DNA of 64,000 nucleotides, taken from Trematomus loennbergii. Lineage: Eukaryota > Chordata > Actinopteri > Perciformes > Nototheniidae. This document shows, one piece after another, positions 12,046-23,035 of the stretch. Within the stretch, counting starts at the first letter, position 1. Each line of letters starts with the position of its first letter. The stretch is from contig JAAOOA010000060.1 in the NCBI GenBank assembly GCA_012861695.1, positions 11,588,449 to 11,652,448 of the forward strand. Direction: 5' to 3'. The notes beneath the pieces were generated by a model. The model saw nothing but the letters and a program-made list of their open reading frames with translations, was not told the DNA's origin and did not search any database. A program made the translations under genes and the position numbers.

Positions 12046-13870
12046 TACCGTTGGAGGTCCCGCCGACTACTCTTCTGCCGGGGGTCCTGCCAACCCCATG
12101 TCCTGTACCGTTGAGGTCCCGCCGACTACTCTTCTGCCGGGGGTCCTGCCAACCCTATGTCCTGTGATGTTGGAGGTCCCGCCGACTACTCTCCTGCCGG
12201 GGGTCCTGCCAACCCTATGTCCTGTGATGTTGGAGGTCCCGCCGACTACTCTTCTGCCGGGGGTCCTGCCAACCCTATGCCTGTGATGTTGGAGGTCCCG
12301 CCGACTATCTTCTGCCGGGGGTCCTGCCAACCCTATGTCCTGTGATGTTGGAGGTCCCGCCGACTACTCTTCTGCCGGGGGTCCTGCCAACCCTATGTCC
12401 TGTGATGTTGGAGGTCCCGCCGACTACTCTCTGCCGGGGGTCCTGCCAACCCTATGTCCTGTGATGTTGGAGGTCCCGCCGACTACTCTCCTGCCGGGGG
12501 TCCTGCCAACCCTATGTCCTGTGATGTTGGAGGTCCCGCCGACTACTCTCCTGCCGGGGGTCCTGCCAACCCTATGTCCTGTGATGTTGGAGGTCCCGCC
12601 GACTACTCTTCTGCCGGGGGTCCTGCCAACCCTATGTCCTGTGATGTTGGAGGTCCCGCCGACTACTCTCCTGCCGGGGGTCCTGCCAACCTATGTCCTG
12701 TGATGTTGGAGGTCCCGCCGACTACTCTCCTGCCGGGGGTCCTGCCAACCCTATGTCCTGTGATGTTGGAGGTCCCGCCGACTACTCTCCTGCCGGGGGT
12801 CTTGCCAACTCCATGTCCTGTCCCATTGGGGTCCCGCCGACTACTCTTCTGCCGGGGGTCTTGCCAATCATATGGCCTGTTCCGTTGGAGGTCCCGCCGA
12901 CTACTCTTCTGCCGGGGGTCTGCCTACCCTATGTCCTGTGCCGTTGGAGGTCCCGCCGACTACTCTCCTGCCGGGGGTCTTGCCAACTCCATGTCCTGTC
13001 CCGTTGGGGTCCCGCCGACTGCTCTTCGGCCGGGGCCCTGCCCCTGTGTCCGGTGCCGTTGGAGGTCCCGCCGACTACTCTTCTGCCGGGGGTCTTGCCA
13101 ACCCTATGTCCAGTGCCGTTGGAGGTCCCGCCGACTACTCTCCTGCCGGGGGTCTTGCCAACTCCATGTCCTGTCCCATTGGGGGTCCCGCCGACTACTC
13201 TTCTGCCGGGGGTCCTGCCAATCCTATGTCCTGTGCCGTTGGAGGTCCCGCAGACTACTCTTCTGCCGGGGGTCTTGCCAACTCCATGTCCTGTCCCATT
13301 GGGGGTCCCGCCGACTACTCTTCTGCCGGGGGTCCTGCCAACCCTATGTCCTGTGCCGTTGGAGGTCCCGCCGACTACTCTCCTGCCGGGGGTCTTGCCA
13401 ACTCCATGTCCTGTCCCATTGGGGGTCCCGCCGACTACTCTTCTGCCGGGGGTCCTGTCAACCCTATGTCCTGTGCTGTTGGAGGTCCCGCCGACTACTC
13501 TTCTGCCGGGGGTCTTGCCAACTCCATGTCCTGTTTCGTTGGGGGTTCCGCCGACTACTCTTCTGCCGGGGGTCTTGCCAATCCTATGTCCTGTTCCGTT
13601 GGGGGTCCCGCCGACAACTCTCCTGCCGATGGTCCTGCCAACTCCACGTCCAGTATCGTTGGAGGTCCTGCCGACACCTGTTCCGCTGTGGGTCCTGCCA
13701 ACCCCTTGTCCTGTCCCGTTGGGGGTCCCGCCGACAACTGCTCCGCCGGGTTTCCTGCCAACACCAGATCCTGTCCTGTTAGGGGTCCCGCCGACACCGG
13801 TTCCACCGGGGGTCCTGCCAACTCTGTGTCCTGTTCCGTTGGGGGTCCAGTCGACACCAGCCCTTGCTCC
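12046..13870 (+). repeat. 60-bp coding minisatellite, about 30 copies
   Basis: The core unit runs GGTCCCGCCGACTACTCTTC, then TGCCGGGGGTCCTGCCAACC, then a variable last third (CTATGTCCTGTGATGTTGGA, CCATGTCCTGTCCCATTGGG and others). Two unit types alternate in the 13.0-13.6 kb part, giving a 120-bp higher-order period. The length is a multiple of three, so the protein repeat PPTTLLPGVLPTxCPVxLEV is kept. The unit has no stop codon in any plus frame. Confidence 0.95.
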
Positions 13871-13973
13871 ATCCGGGGTCCCATTGACACCAGTCCATGT
13901 CATGTCCAGGATCCCGTCTGCGCCTGTCCGGTCGGCTCCGGTTCTTGTCCGGCCGATACTGGGTCCTGCCCGT

Positions 13974-14370
13974 CCTCCGGAGCTGTCCCGTCGGCGCCTT
14001 CCTGCCCGTCCTCCGGAGTTGTCCCGTCGGCACCTTCCTGCCCGGCCTCCAGAGCTGTCCCGTCAGCGCCTTCCTGCCCGTCCTCCGGAGCTGTCCCGTC
14101 GGCGCCTTCCTGCCCGTCCTCCGGAGTTGTCCCGTCGGCGCCTTCCTGCCCGGCCTCCGGAGCTGTCCCGTCGGCGCCTTCCTGCCCGGCCTCCGGAGCT
14201 GTCCCGTCGGCGCCTTCCTGCCCGGCCTCCGGAGCTGTCCCGTCGGCGCCTTCCTGCCCGGCCTCCGGAGCTATCCCGTCATGGCCTTCCTGCCCGTCCT
14301 CCGGAGTTGTCCCGTCAGCGCCTTCCTGCCCGTCCTCCGGAGCTGTCCCGTCGACGCCTTCTTGTTCGCC
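13974..14370 (+). repeat. 36-bp coding minisatellite, about 11 copies
   Basis: The unit is CTCCGGAGCTGTCCCGTCGG then CGCCTTCCTGCCCGTC, with single-base variants. In the main frame it encodes PPELSRRRLPAR. It ends in related but more diverged units up to about 14,540. Confidence 0.95.
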
Positions 14371-14704
14371 CTCGAGCCCGGCTCCCTGAGTGCCGCGGTC
14401 TTCGCCCTCAAGCCCGGTCTCCTGAGTTCCCCAGCCGTGGTCTTCGCCCTCGAGCCCGGCCTCCTGACTCTCCCAACCACTGCCTTCGCTCTCATGCCCG
14501 GGTCCCTGAGTTCGCCCGCTGTGGCCTTCGCCCCTTTTTGGACTCTGCCTTGCCCCCGGGCCGTCCGCCCGGGACCCCTTCCGGGCCCGTCCTCCGGACC
14601 CCCTCCACCCACCCTGTTGGTCTTGGTTGTGCGTCCCTCCTCCAGACCCCCTCCACCCACCCTGCTGGAATGTTTGGGACTTTTTGGGACGTCTGGGATC
14701 CGTC

Positions 14705-14720
14705 CCTTGAGGGGGGGTAC
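14705..14720 (+). other. Polypurine tract of the LTR element
   Basis: CTTGAGGGGGGGTAC directly precedes the TGTCACG of the 3' LTR. A G-rich tract at this place is the plus-strand primer site in Ty3/gypsy reverse transcription. Confidence 0.8.
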
Positions 14721-15086
14721 TGTCACGATCTGTCTGTGTTGTGTTTTGTCTTGTCTTTTTCTGTCTTTGGTTTCCTGTTTTGTTTTGAAAAGTGTTCACC
14801 CCCGTCTTGCCTGTTGCTTCCTGTGTCTGTGTTCCCTCCTGCCTGATTGCCCGATTGTGTTCACCTGGTGCCCCTGTGTTTTCTCCTCCCTCCTCACCTG
14901 TGTCTTGTTTGTGTGATTGGTCTTGTGTGTATTTTAGTTCTGGTTTTTCTGTCTGTCATTGTTGGTTCATTGTTTGTATTTGACTGTGTCACAGGGTAGT
15001 GTTCTGTGTTCTACTTCGTACCTTGGATTAAAGGAATATACTTGGAAATCTGCATTTGGGTCCTGCCTGCTTACTCAACCCTGACA
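14721..15086 (+). repeat. 3' LTR
   Basis: 366 bp. Relative to the 5' LTR it has CACCCCCG against CACCCCG, GTTGGTTCATTG against GTTTTCATTG, and GTGTC against GTGTGTC. It is followed by GTTTG, the target duplication. Confidence 0.93.
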
Positions 15087-15097
15087 GTTTGTGAGTA

Positions 15098-15280
15098 TCG
15101 AGAGATAGATAGATAGCGAGAGATAGATAGCGAGACAGAGATAGATAGCGAGACAGAGACAGATAGAGATAGAGATAGAGATACAATAGAGATAGATAGA
15201 GAAAGATCGGCTGTGCGTAAGTGAGTAGTGATAGAGTGTTTGTCCTTGTGAGTGTGTGTGTGTGCGTGTGTGTGTGTGTA
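15098..15280. repeat. GATA/GACA and GT microsatellites
   Basis: GATAGATAGCGAGACAGAG-type repeats to about 15,205, then a short GT/GC run at 15,251-15,280. They lie between the LTR element and the integrase gene. Confidence 0.85.
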
Positions 15281-15368
15281 TTGGAGGGAGAGCTAGCTGT
15301 AGGGCTAAACAGGAGGGGATGGATTCAGTAGTTGTAAAATAACTGATGGATTTTTTGATCCACAACAG

Positions 15369-17490
15369 TTATCCTGATGGCTTGAATAGAACACAGAGGT
15401 TTATTATCAAGCGAAGAGCAGAGACCTTCAGGATTATAGGTAACAATGTCAGACATGTGGTCTTCAGAACATCATCTGCTATGATAACACTCTCAATACA
15501 TGTATAATTATGACATTTCAATACCAGATGGGGAACTGCACTACATATGCAGGAGGAAAAAAAATGTTGCAGAGCACCTCGCCAAGGTCGTGGTGTCAGC
15601 CAAAGAAGCCAATGATGTATTTGAGGAATTCCATGACAGCCACATTGGTGGACATTTTGGAAGAGAAAAAACACATCAGGCTATAATTCAAAGATATTAT
15701 TGGCCTGGCATGGAGGAGGATATCGCAAGTGGGTGAGTTCAAAATAATGAGGTAAATTACACATTATGGTACAAAAGTGCAACACAGAAAAGTTTATAGT
15801 GTGTTTTTTGGTTCAGGTTCTTCAGTGTCCCCAGTGCCAGTCAAAGAGGGCCTTTATCAAGGAGAAGGTCGAGTACACTCCTATAGAGGTACAAGGAAAC
15901 ATTTGAAGACAGTTTCAGCTTTCAAACATGTCAACAGTAATGTACTGCAATGCTCATGTGTATTTTTTTCATCTCAGGTAACAGAGCCTCTGGAGCTTGT
16001 CGGGATGGACCTAGTGGGTAAACTCACAGTAACCGATGGTGGCAATCAATACATTTGTGTCATGGTTGATTATTACACCAAATGGGCAGAGGCATACCCA
16101 CTTAAAAATAAAACAGCAGATGAGGTGACCAAGTGTATTATTGATTTTTTACAAATTTGGTGCACCTAAAAGACTGCTAACAGATCAAGGCGGGGAATTT
16201 TGTAATAAGGTACTACTTTGAAGAATTATGACTCCCCATTATGTAACTGTGCTATGCTAACAAACTTATTTCCTGTTTGTCCCAATGTTCACTTCAAGAT
16301 CAACTATAACCTTTGTGAGAGGCTTGGCATCAAAAGAAGCCTGTGCTCGCCATACCACCCACAAACCAATGGGCTGGTAGAAAAATTAAATGGCACAATA
16401 CAAAGGTATATTTGTTCATAGAATAACAAACATTACTGTTCCTATATTAACTAATCAGAATTGATACCTAAAACAACAAGAGTAAATAAATCAGCAGCTT
16501 CATCATATATTAGAAACCAATTTCTGTTCGACCTTCTTGTGTTTGTACTTTACCTGAATTTAGGTCCCTGAACAAACTGGTGGCAGGTCAGCCGAAACTA
16601 TGGGACCAACTCCTTCAAGGGACGATGTTTGCTCTAAGGACTAAGCCTCAGTTGACCACAAAATTCAGTCCGTACTATCTCATGTTTGGGAGGGAGGCGA
16701 GGTACCCGTCAGAGGTGCCCGAGAAGTACGAAGTAAGATCTGCTAATGTTCTCATCCTTTAGAATGTTTTTTATTTCAAACATCTATGTTTTCTCTACAT
16801 TCTAATGGTTTTCTGTGGCAGATAACAGAAGACAAAGTCCGTAGCTTGGTGGAAAAAGAGGAACTGTTCGAGGGACTCAAAAGACAGGAGGCAGTTTTCA
16901 AAGAGGTGGACACCAACATCAAAAAAAGCCAAGAGAAGGTCCGCAAAAGGAAACTCGACCATGGGCAAGTCGACCATTTTAAAGTGGGGGATTTAGTTCT
17001 AAAAAGGAACAAACGTTTAGAACAACGAAAAGGGGGAAAGCTGGAGCCAGACATGTTGGGACCATACAGGATTGTCACAATTGAGGGGAAAATAGCGGAC
17101 ATTGGGGCAGACAAGGGTGAAAAGACAATGCAAATAAACATTGACCATCTGTCGCATTATGTCACACCAGAGGAGAGGATCCCTGCGAAAATAAAAAAAG
17201 TGTTGGATCCTTCTCGTCTGGCTGGTCCACTGACCTCCACCTCCACCTCCACATCCACACCCACACCCACCACACACCCACATCCACCTCCACCTCCACA
17301 CCCACACCACCTCCACACCCACATCCACACCCACTCCACCTCCACACCCACACCCACATCCACTCCACCTCCACACCCACACCACATCCACCTCCACACC
17401 CACACCCACACCACACCCCACCTCCACACCCACACCCACAACCACCTCCACAACCACCTCCACATCCACCAAGAGCATGGCTCCGTCTGA
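15369..17490 (+). pseudogene. Intron-containing gypsy-type integrase gene (Ginger/GIN-like), frame-broken
   Basis: Exons with good splice sites: 15369-15439 (YPDGLNRTQRFIIKRR), 15528-about 15734 (H2C2 zinc-binding part, HDSHIGGHFGREKTHQAI), 15817-15888 (CPQC), 15978-16209 (rve core, MDLVGKLT with the first Asp), 16299-16405 (SPYHPQTNGLVEKLNGT with the Glu), 16564-16732 (SPYYLMFGREARYP) and 16822-17490 (basic segment, then a GPY/F-like GPYRIVTIEG chromo-like end, then a His/Pro/Thr tail). The second catalytic Asp (LLTDQGGEF) is in another frame because of one extra base near 16,150. Integrases of this kind with introns belong to Ginger DNA transposons and the GIN1/KRBA2 genes derived from them. 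A domesticated gene cannot be excluded. The exon 2 donor is not resolved. Neighbours: LTR element upstream, Ulp1-like exon downstream. Confidence 0.7.
17235..17475 (+). repeat. CCACAC/CCACCT minisatellite inside the last integrase exon
   Basis: About 240 bases built of CCACAC, CCACCT and CCACAT hexamers, giving a Pro/His/Thr-rich protein tail in frame. The minus strand gives Cys/Gly/Val ORFs, which are artefacts. Slippage here may have moved the frame between the integrase and the following MAPSDEET segment. Confidence 0.9.
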
Positions 17491-17692
17491 TGAAGAGACT
17501 TGTAAGTAAACTGACACAAAGTACACCTCAAAGTATGCATTTCATTAATAACTGACATGTTTTCTTTTTACAGTAATCCGAGACATATGGGCAGGGAGGA
17601 GGAAGGAGACGCTGTGGGCCAAGTATGGCCCATACAAGGTCTACAGTGAAGATCTTTTGGTCTTGGCCCCGGGAAAGGAGTTGGAGGGAGAA
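17478..17692 (+). pseudogene. Truncated second ORF of the integrase element, Ulp1-protease-like start
   Basis: ATG at 17,478 begins MAPSDEET. A donor GTAAGT follows at about 17,502, and an acceptor TTTTTACAG precedes the exon 17,574-17,692, which joins in phase to read LIRDIWAGRRKE ... AKYGPYKVYSEDLLVLAPGK. It ends at a donor GAA|GTAAGC. The SEDLLVLAPGKELEGE end resembles the segment that leads into the WLND.VI motif of Ulp1/SENP cysteine proteases. I recall that some Ginger transposons carry such a domain. No catalytic residue is present, because the following exons are missing: a MITE starts at 17,765 and the palindrome follows. Low certainty. Confidence 0.4.
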
Positions 17693-17764
17693 GTAAGCCT
17701 ACTTTCTAAGAAAAATGTACGTATGCAAACTGATAATTCTCTAGCAAATTGGTTAAAAAGATAC

Positions 17765-18922
17765 GGTAACACTTTATTTGATAGTCCATAGTTAACACTC
17801 TATAAGTCATCAGTTGACATTTAGTAGCATGTCAACAGTGCATCAGTTGACATTCAACAACACCGTTCAAACCGACAAGTAACTAAGCATTAGTTGATGA
17901 TCAACAGATAAGCAACTTTAGAGTTTAGTTGACTATCTGTTGATTTTCAACTAATCTAGAGTTGACTATCAGTATACTTTTAGTAGGTTCTCCACTAAGC
18001 GTTTGTAGGCATGTGTTAGGACTATCCAATTAAAGTGAAAAACAGTTGAGAACAGTAGAAAGTCTATAACCTATCAACAGAACACATACATTCATCCACT
18101 AATTATATGCAACAGACATGGGAATAAAGCAAAATCTTTTGCACAACTGATCACGAACACTGGATAACTGAAGTCAATGCCAGGCTATAAAGCACAGTAG
18201 AACAAACACTATATGCAGCATATCAGAGAAAGAAAGCTTTTTTATTTTAATAATATACTACAAGTAAAAACACTGAACAGTTGTGAACCACATTCAATCC
18301 TACTAAAGGACTACTAAGTGACTACTACTACTTCTACTGTTCTCAACTGTTTTTCACTTTAATTGGATAGTCCTAACACATGCCTACAAACGCTTAGTGG
18401 AGAATACCTATAAGTATACTGATAGTCAACTCTAGATTAGTTGACAATCAACAGATAGTCAACTAAACTCTAGTTGCTTATCTGTTGATCATCAATGCTT
18501 AATGTAATAGTCAACTCAACTTTAGTTGCTTATCTGTTGATCATCAACTAATGGTTAATGACTTAGTAATGTAATCTTTAGTTGACATCTTGACTCTCAA
18601 CAGATTATCAACAGATAGTCGACATGACCCTGTTGACTTTCAACTGACAGATTGATTTTGAGTAGTTGATTGTCAATTTTGAAGATGTTGACACAATCTA
18701 CAGATAGTAAGGTTGAATATCGGTTAATAACCTGTTGCAAAAAACATGTTGACAGTCAACAGAGACTTTTTGTACAATCTATAAATCAACACTTGAGATG
18801 TACCTTATATTCTACTGGCAGTTAGTTGAATGCATGTTACTTGTCTGTTGAAACAGTGTTGTTGAATGTCAACTGATGACTTATAGAGTGTTAACTATGG
18901 ACTATCAAAATAAAGTGTTACC
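17765..18922. mobile_element. Long-TIR MITE (GGTAACACTTTATTTGATAG family), 1,158 bp
   Basis: The first 55 or so bases (GGTAACACTTTATTTGATAG ... GTCATCAGTTGACATT) are repeated as reverse complement at the right end, finishing CAAAATAAAGTGTTACC at 18,922. The interior is built of TTAGTTGACTATCTGTTGAT-type subrepeats in both orientations, so it can fold almost end to end. There is no ORF of note. I find no clear target duplication (ATAC on the left, AACA on the right). Confidence 0.85.
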
Positions 18923-19736
18923 AACATTATTTAGAAAAATGTATCAAAAGTTGATTATCAATCAAAATGTTAAATATTTGCTTTAGGGACAAAATGCATT
19001 AACGTTAACCGATTTGTTTATTGACAGAAAATGAATCACCAAAAATCCTGACGATGGATTAAGTATTAATCTCAATGAGTTAATAAAATAATGTGACCAC
19101 TTATTTGCTGGCTATAGCTTTGACAAAGTAAAGATTGGCTGCTTGTCATGTTTTTTTTTTTTTCTTTAAATTACTGTATATCTAACATCTCTGGATGGAC
19201 AAAACAAGGAATGTAAAGATAATGTGCCGAGCTCTTGGAAACTGTTGTTAAAAAAAAAAACACCAAACAGTTAATCCAAGAGGAATACAGATAAATCAGC
19301 ACTGAAATTACAGCCATAGGATTTGGTGATGGGGACTCGTTGCTAACGCTGATGAGAAGTACATGCAGACAGAGTCGTACAATTGGTCTTTTCCCTACAA
19401 TACAACAGACAAATATAGCCTCTGGCATTTGAATCTGTTGACATTTTTAAGATTATATCACAACACCTCCTCGCTCTCACACATTTTAATATTTCCATGT
19501 TTCAATGGTGAATCCTCCTACATGTGAGAAACCCTCCTACGTTCACTGTGTGTGTGGGCATCCGTCCTGCTCTGCTTGACCAAGAGTGGAGTGGAGACAT
19601 GTATTTATGCTTTCACTTCTTTGCATGATGTCCATGCCTGACATCCATACAACAAAATCATGACATCAAGAGAAGTTGTTACAGTAAACTGCATTGAAGG
19701 AACAAAGCAGGTCAGTTATTTTAGTTTTTTCCTCAC

Positions 19737-20622
19737 CTCGAGCTGCCCATCCGTGTCCAGGGACTGGAAGCTGGTGAGCCACACGCCGGGCTCCGTGTCC
19801 GTGTGGATGTGTCCACTGGGCCTGGTCCACAGCAGCTTCTTCATCCTGCCCACCCTGCTGCGGAGGCCGCGGGAGTCCCCTCCATCAGCGCCTCCACCCA
19901 CAGAGATAAAAGTCCTCATCTCCAGCTCTGTGTCACGCTCACGGGCCCACACACAGAGTCAGATCTCCCCCACACCTGCTGCCTCATCTGCGCCAGGGAG
20001 GAGGGCGAGAAAACATTAGTCCCTGGCTGTATCAATTTCATTTTGTTTTTATTACAACCGTTAATGCAATCGCAGCTTAACATTTGAAACGCAGTGTTCC
20101 TAAATGTAAAATGCCAATGAAGAAAACATATGATATCTAGACTGAGCTGAGGGGGAACCCTCTTTACAATTGAATAGCAGGAAACAATCTGTGTTGCAAA
20201 AGACATGCAAAACAGATTGCGATCACTACTCTGTATTGTTTTTACTGAGATGGCCTTACTGGCAGATGCTCTACAAGTATATTTACTTTATTTGAATTGT
20301 ATAATCGTCATAACAAATGGTTTAAAAATGGCCACACAGAATAATTTATAAAAATATTAAGACTGTAATTATACAGAATATAACTTTTAATCAATGCTCA
20401 AAATTACATAAAAATATGTCTTTAAAAGAAAGTAAAAAAATCTACAAATTCCCTTGCAACCATCGCTCTAGAAATCCATGCATCTTCTATAGCAGCCTCA
20501 ATAAACAAATCTGGCATTCAAAAAGGTACTTTGAATACAAATAAAAACATTATCCCCAAAACAAATGTACCGTAATCTTTCTCCTCATGAATCTGCATCT
20601 CTTGAGTGTCGATGAAGTCCAT
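19737..20622 (-). pseudogene. Left-arm copy of the 5' end of an unidentified gene (exons X1 and X2)
   Basis: X1 is the complement of 20,571-20,622: MDFIDTQEMQIHEEKDY plus one base, then the donor GTACAT. X2 is the complement of 19,737-19,987, after an acceptor GGCGCAG and ending LDTDGQLE at a donor GTGAGG. Joined in phase, X2 starts DEAAGVGEI and then meets a TGA. Beyond it the same frame stays open (ELEMRTFISVGGG ... RMKKLLWTRPSGHIHTDTEP) to the donor. That looks like real coding sequence interrupted by one nonsense codon. Transcription would run outward from the palindrome centre. I do not recognise the protein. The arm ends without further exons, so this is a partial gene. A third copy lies at 63,343. 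Confidence 0.55.
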
Positions 20623-20864
20623 GTTCAGAGCCCTGTTGGTTCAGGCAGAGACAGTGTGAAACTTAGAAGGAAGAGACTGTGGCATATATCAGAGGACTGA
20701 TTGTTCTCTGTGATTGTGGGCGGATGATGCTCCGCGCGCATGTCTAACCGTGCGCGAGTGTGCGTGAGTGTGTGTCAGCTTGGCCTCCTTCCCTGGTTGG
20801 ATCTGCACTGTGATATATAATTATATTCCATTTTGATTTCATTTCACTTCATTCCAGTTCACTA

Positions 20865-22145
20865 CAGTGTGAGAAAAAGTTTTAGAGAGTACTTGTCCAT
20901 GGACAAGTGAGTTTGGCAATTTACTTGTCCGAATACATTTTTCACTTGTCCAGAATGGACAAAAGTTGGGGCCACTGGAATCTTCTTCTTCGCCAACGTA
21001 TTTTACATTTTCCCACGTTTTTTACGACACCGCTAACGTAAGTGAGCGGTAAGATTTTACTGTATCACACATAGGGTTGGGTATCGTTTGGATTTTAACG
21101 ATTCCGGTTCTGCTTTTCGATTCCGGTTATTTTCGGTTCTTGATTCCGGTTCTTTGAGAGGGTAAAAATAAGTCCCATGACAAACTGGGAGAAAAACATA
21201 TTTATGAAAACATTAAGTCAAATCTGTATTCCTATTTAGAAATAACTTCAGACTGTTTAATTTCTTTCGGTTATTGAATACAATTATATAAAAATAATCT
21301 CTGCATTGTTTAGTTAGTTCTAAGTGGTGCAGTTTGAGAATGTACAATTGGCCCAGTCTCCTCTGATGTTACACTGCAACCTGCCTGTGAGACAGAGTCC
21401 AACCACACATGTCCAACACATAGGCCTAATAATAATAATAATAATAATAATAATACATTATATTTATTTATTTTTCTACAACTCAAAGACGCTTGCATGC
21501 TTACACATGTCCTGCAACACACATGCTGCAGCTGCCCAGCTGCTCACTGTTTGTAAATAAATAGTATTTTCATTTCAATAATATACTTTTATACCCTGCT
21601 TCATAAACAATACTGACATCCCTGTGCTCCTCCGAGTCTGGGGGTCGGGGGATGTGAGGACAGCGCGAGGACACAGACAGGGAGGCTGCTTTATTGCATA
21701 AAGGAAATGGCGTCAATATTAACAACGTAGGAGCTAAAACGCTTAATAACCTTCATTACGTGTTAAAGAAAGAACATAAGAAAGTTTGACAAAGATTAGG
21801 CTGTTAAACGGGCAGCGGGTCCGCTGTGTGTAGAAAGAGAGAGGGAGAGAGAGAGACGCTGAACTGCAGCGATCAGATGATCCGGAGCAGAGAGAGAGAG
21901 CTGCGGTCCGCGGGGCTCGGCCTCGGCCTCGCCTCCTGTCCTCACAACTCTTATTAATCCCGGTACCGGACAATTGTTATTTGTTCCTACTCGGAACCGA
22001 CTTTTGCTTCCCAACCCTGCCACTGTGCTACACGTCCCGCCCCGTCTAACAGTACAGAAAGCGGCGAGATGCAGGAATCGACAAGCAGAACCGAAACTAA
22101 CATTTCTAAACGAACAGTGTGGGACGTGTGCTTTTTCGCACACTG
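20865..22145. mobile_element. 1.3-kb CAGTGTG-terminal element, left-arm copy
   Basis: Ends CAGTGTGAGAAAAAG and CTTTTTCGCACACTG, imperfect terminal inverted repeats, flanked by a 5-bp duplication CACTA (20,860-20,864 and 22,146-22,150). It carries ACTTGTCC/GGACAAGT motifs near the left end and a second element nested inside (21,073-22,019). The third copy at 62,782 has the uninterrupted site, which confirms the boundaries. Superfamily not assigned. Confidence 0.8.
21073..22019. mobile_element. Nested hAT-like element (AGGGTTGGGTATCG family), left-arm copy
   Basis: The left end AGGGTTGGGTATCGTTTGG and right end CTTTTGCTTCCCAACCCTG, with GATTCCGGTTC-type motifs near the ends, match a common teleost non-autonomous family. 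It includes an (AAT)n microsatellite (21,427-21,454) and short CT/GA runs. No transposase ORF. Confidence 0.6.
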
Positions 22146-22904
22146 CACTAGCTTCCTCATTAGAATGAAACAAACTCATTGCCTCCATGTTTTATATTCA
22201 ACATAAACAGTGTTGAATCACTGCTTTGACTTGACTACTTTCACATTTCCATAGTTTGGTTAAATTACTTTTTTGCATTGTTCATATAGTTAGCTATTCA
22301 AACTACAAAACTTAGGGTCATAAAATCTGAGAATTGATGTTGCTTTTTGACAGTGTTCAAGATGTTCTGACCATCTAAAAGTTCAACTAGAATAGTGAAA
22401 ATTGTACAGGTCAGATGTTACAAAACGAATAGGTAAGACAACAGGTCTATTTCTTTTAGACCATTGCTCTACGTTAGTATATGTTGGTAGTGCGTGAGGC
22501 CATATGTACAGATATGTACATGGGACATGAAAACAGTGCATCTCATATTGACAAAAATAAACCTCGCTAACCGAGTTTTCCAAATCACTCTAAAAATAAG
22601 CCGTTGTGATACACGTGTAGACAACATCTGCAGAATCATAAATGATCATTACATTGGGGTCATTAAACCATTATTTCGCTAAGATAAAAAACATTAAAGT
22701 TTTGGATTTTAGTGTAATTCACAAATGTTCCACCAGATGGTGCCACACACACCCATGGGTATATTAGTGTTTAAAGCCGTGGGAAATGTTTTAATTCAAC
22801 AGGAGAGGGTAATTCAATTGTTACCCAGGGAACAGGGCTGCAAACATGGCTATATGAGTGTTAAAATGCTGTCAAACTGTTTTAATTCAGTCACAATTGT
22901 CTTT

Positions 22905-23035
22905 TAGACGGTGTACATTGGACTCAATAAACATACAGAGTTATGGATATAAATGTGTCAGTATAGACGGGATAATGTACATATTAATAATATTTAATTA
23001 GTTAAATGTACAATGAGCTAAAAACAGCAGAATCA
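22905..23035. repeat. TGTACA-dyad repeat unit, satellite-flanking copy (left arm)
   Basis: An AT-rich unit with GTGTACATTGGAC, GTCAGTATAGAC and a dyad in which ATGTACAT on one side mirrors TGTACA about 30 bases on. It merges into the first, diverged 137-bp monomer through AAACAGCAGAATCACTGCTG. Related copies lie at 24,560-24,700 and 25,018-25,155 and in the right arm. Confidence 0.75.

Larger units (their letters stand above)
11139..14720 (+). pseudogene. gag-like ORF of the LTR element, expanded by tandem repeats and frame-shifted
   Basis: The ATG at 11,139 opens MNQPEMGPADPFEVDLQNV, followed by a short helical region and an Ala/Pro-rich part with repeats of LAPAAMVPA (about 11,590-11,750). 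A possible coiled segment follows (MRALAESNQSLALHMSNLAA, from about 11,793). After that come about 30 copies of a 20-residue Pro-rich repeat and about 11 copies of a 12-residue PPELSRRRLPAR repeat. Small indels among the repeats (near 12,107, 12,280, 12,305, 12,431 and 12,690) move the frame. As the repeat lacks stops in all three frames, translation runs on until 12,167 in the first frame. Another frame is open from 12,693 into the 3' LTR. I assign gag by position only; no CCHC knuckle or major homology region is visible. Present state: broken. Confidence 0.65.
10767..15091 (+). mobile_element. LTR retrotransposon (Ty3/gypsy-like structure), non-autonomous, complete insertion
   Basis: Two near-identical LTRs (10,772-11,136 and 14,721-15,086) start TGTCA and end TGACA. 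They are flanked by a perfect 5-bp target duplication GTTTG at 10,767-10,771 and 15,087-15,091. A G-rich polypurine tract lies just before the 3' LTR. The LTRs differ by only three small indels, so the insertion is recent. The interior has one gag-like ORF and no reverse transcriptase, RNase H, protease or integrase motifs, so it must have moved with enzymes from another element. The primer-binding site after the 5' LTR (GAATGAACCAACC) does not show an obvious tRNA 3'-end complement starting TGG. Confidence 0.9.

Noticed and set aside
12929..14799. Long minus-strand ORFs (324 and 299 codons) across the LTR element
   Set aside because: They are shadows of stop-poor, GC-rich tandem repeats and have no start context or recognisable domain.
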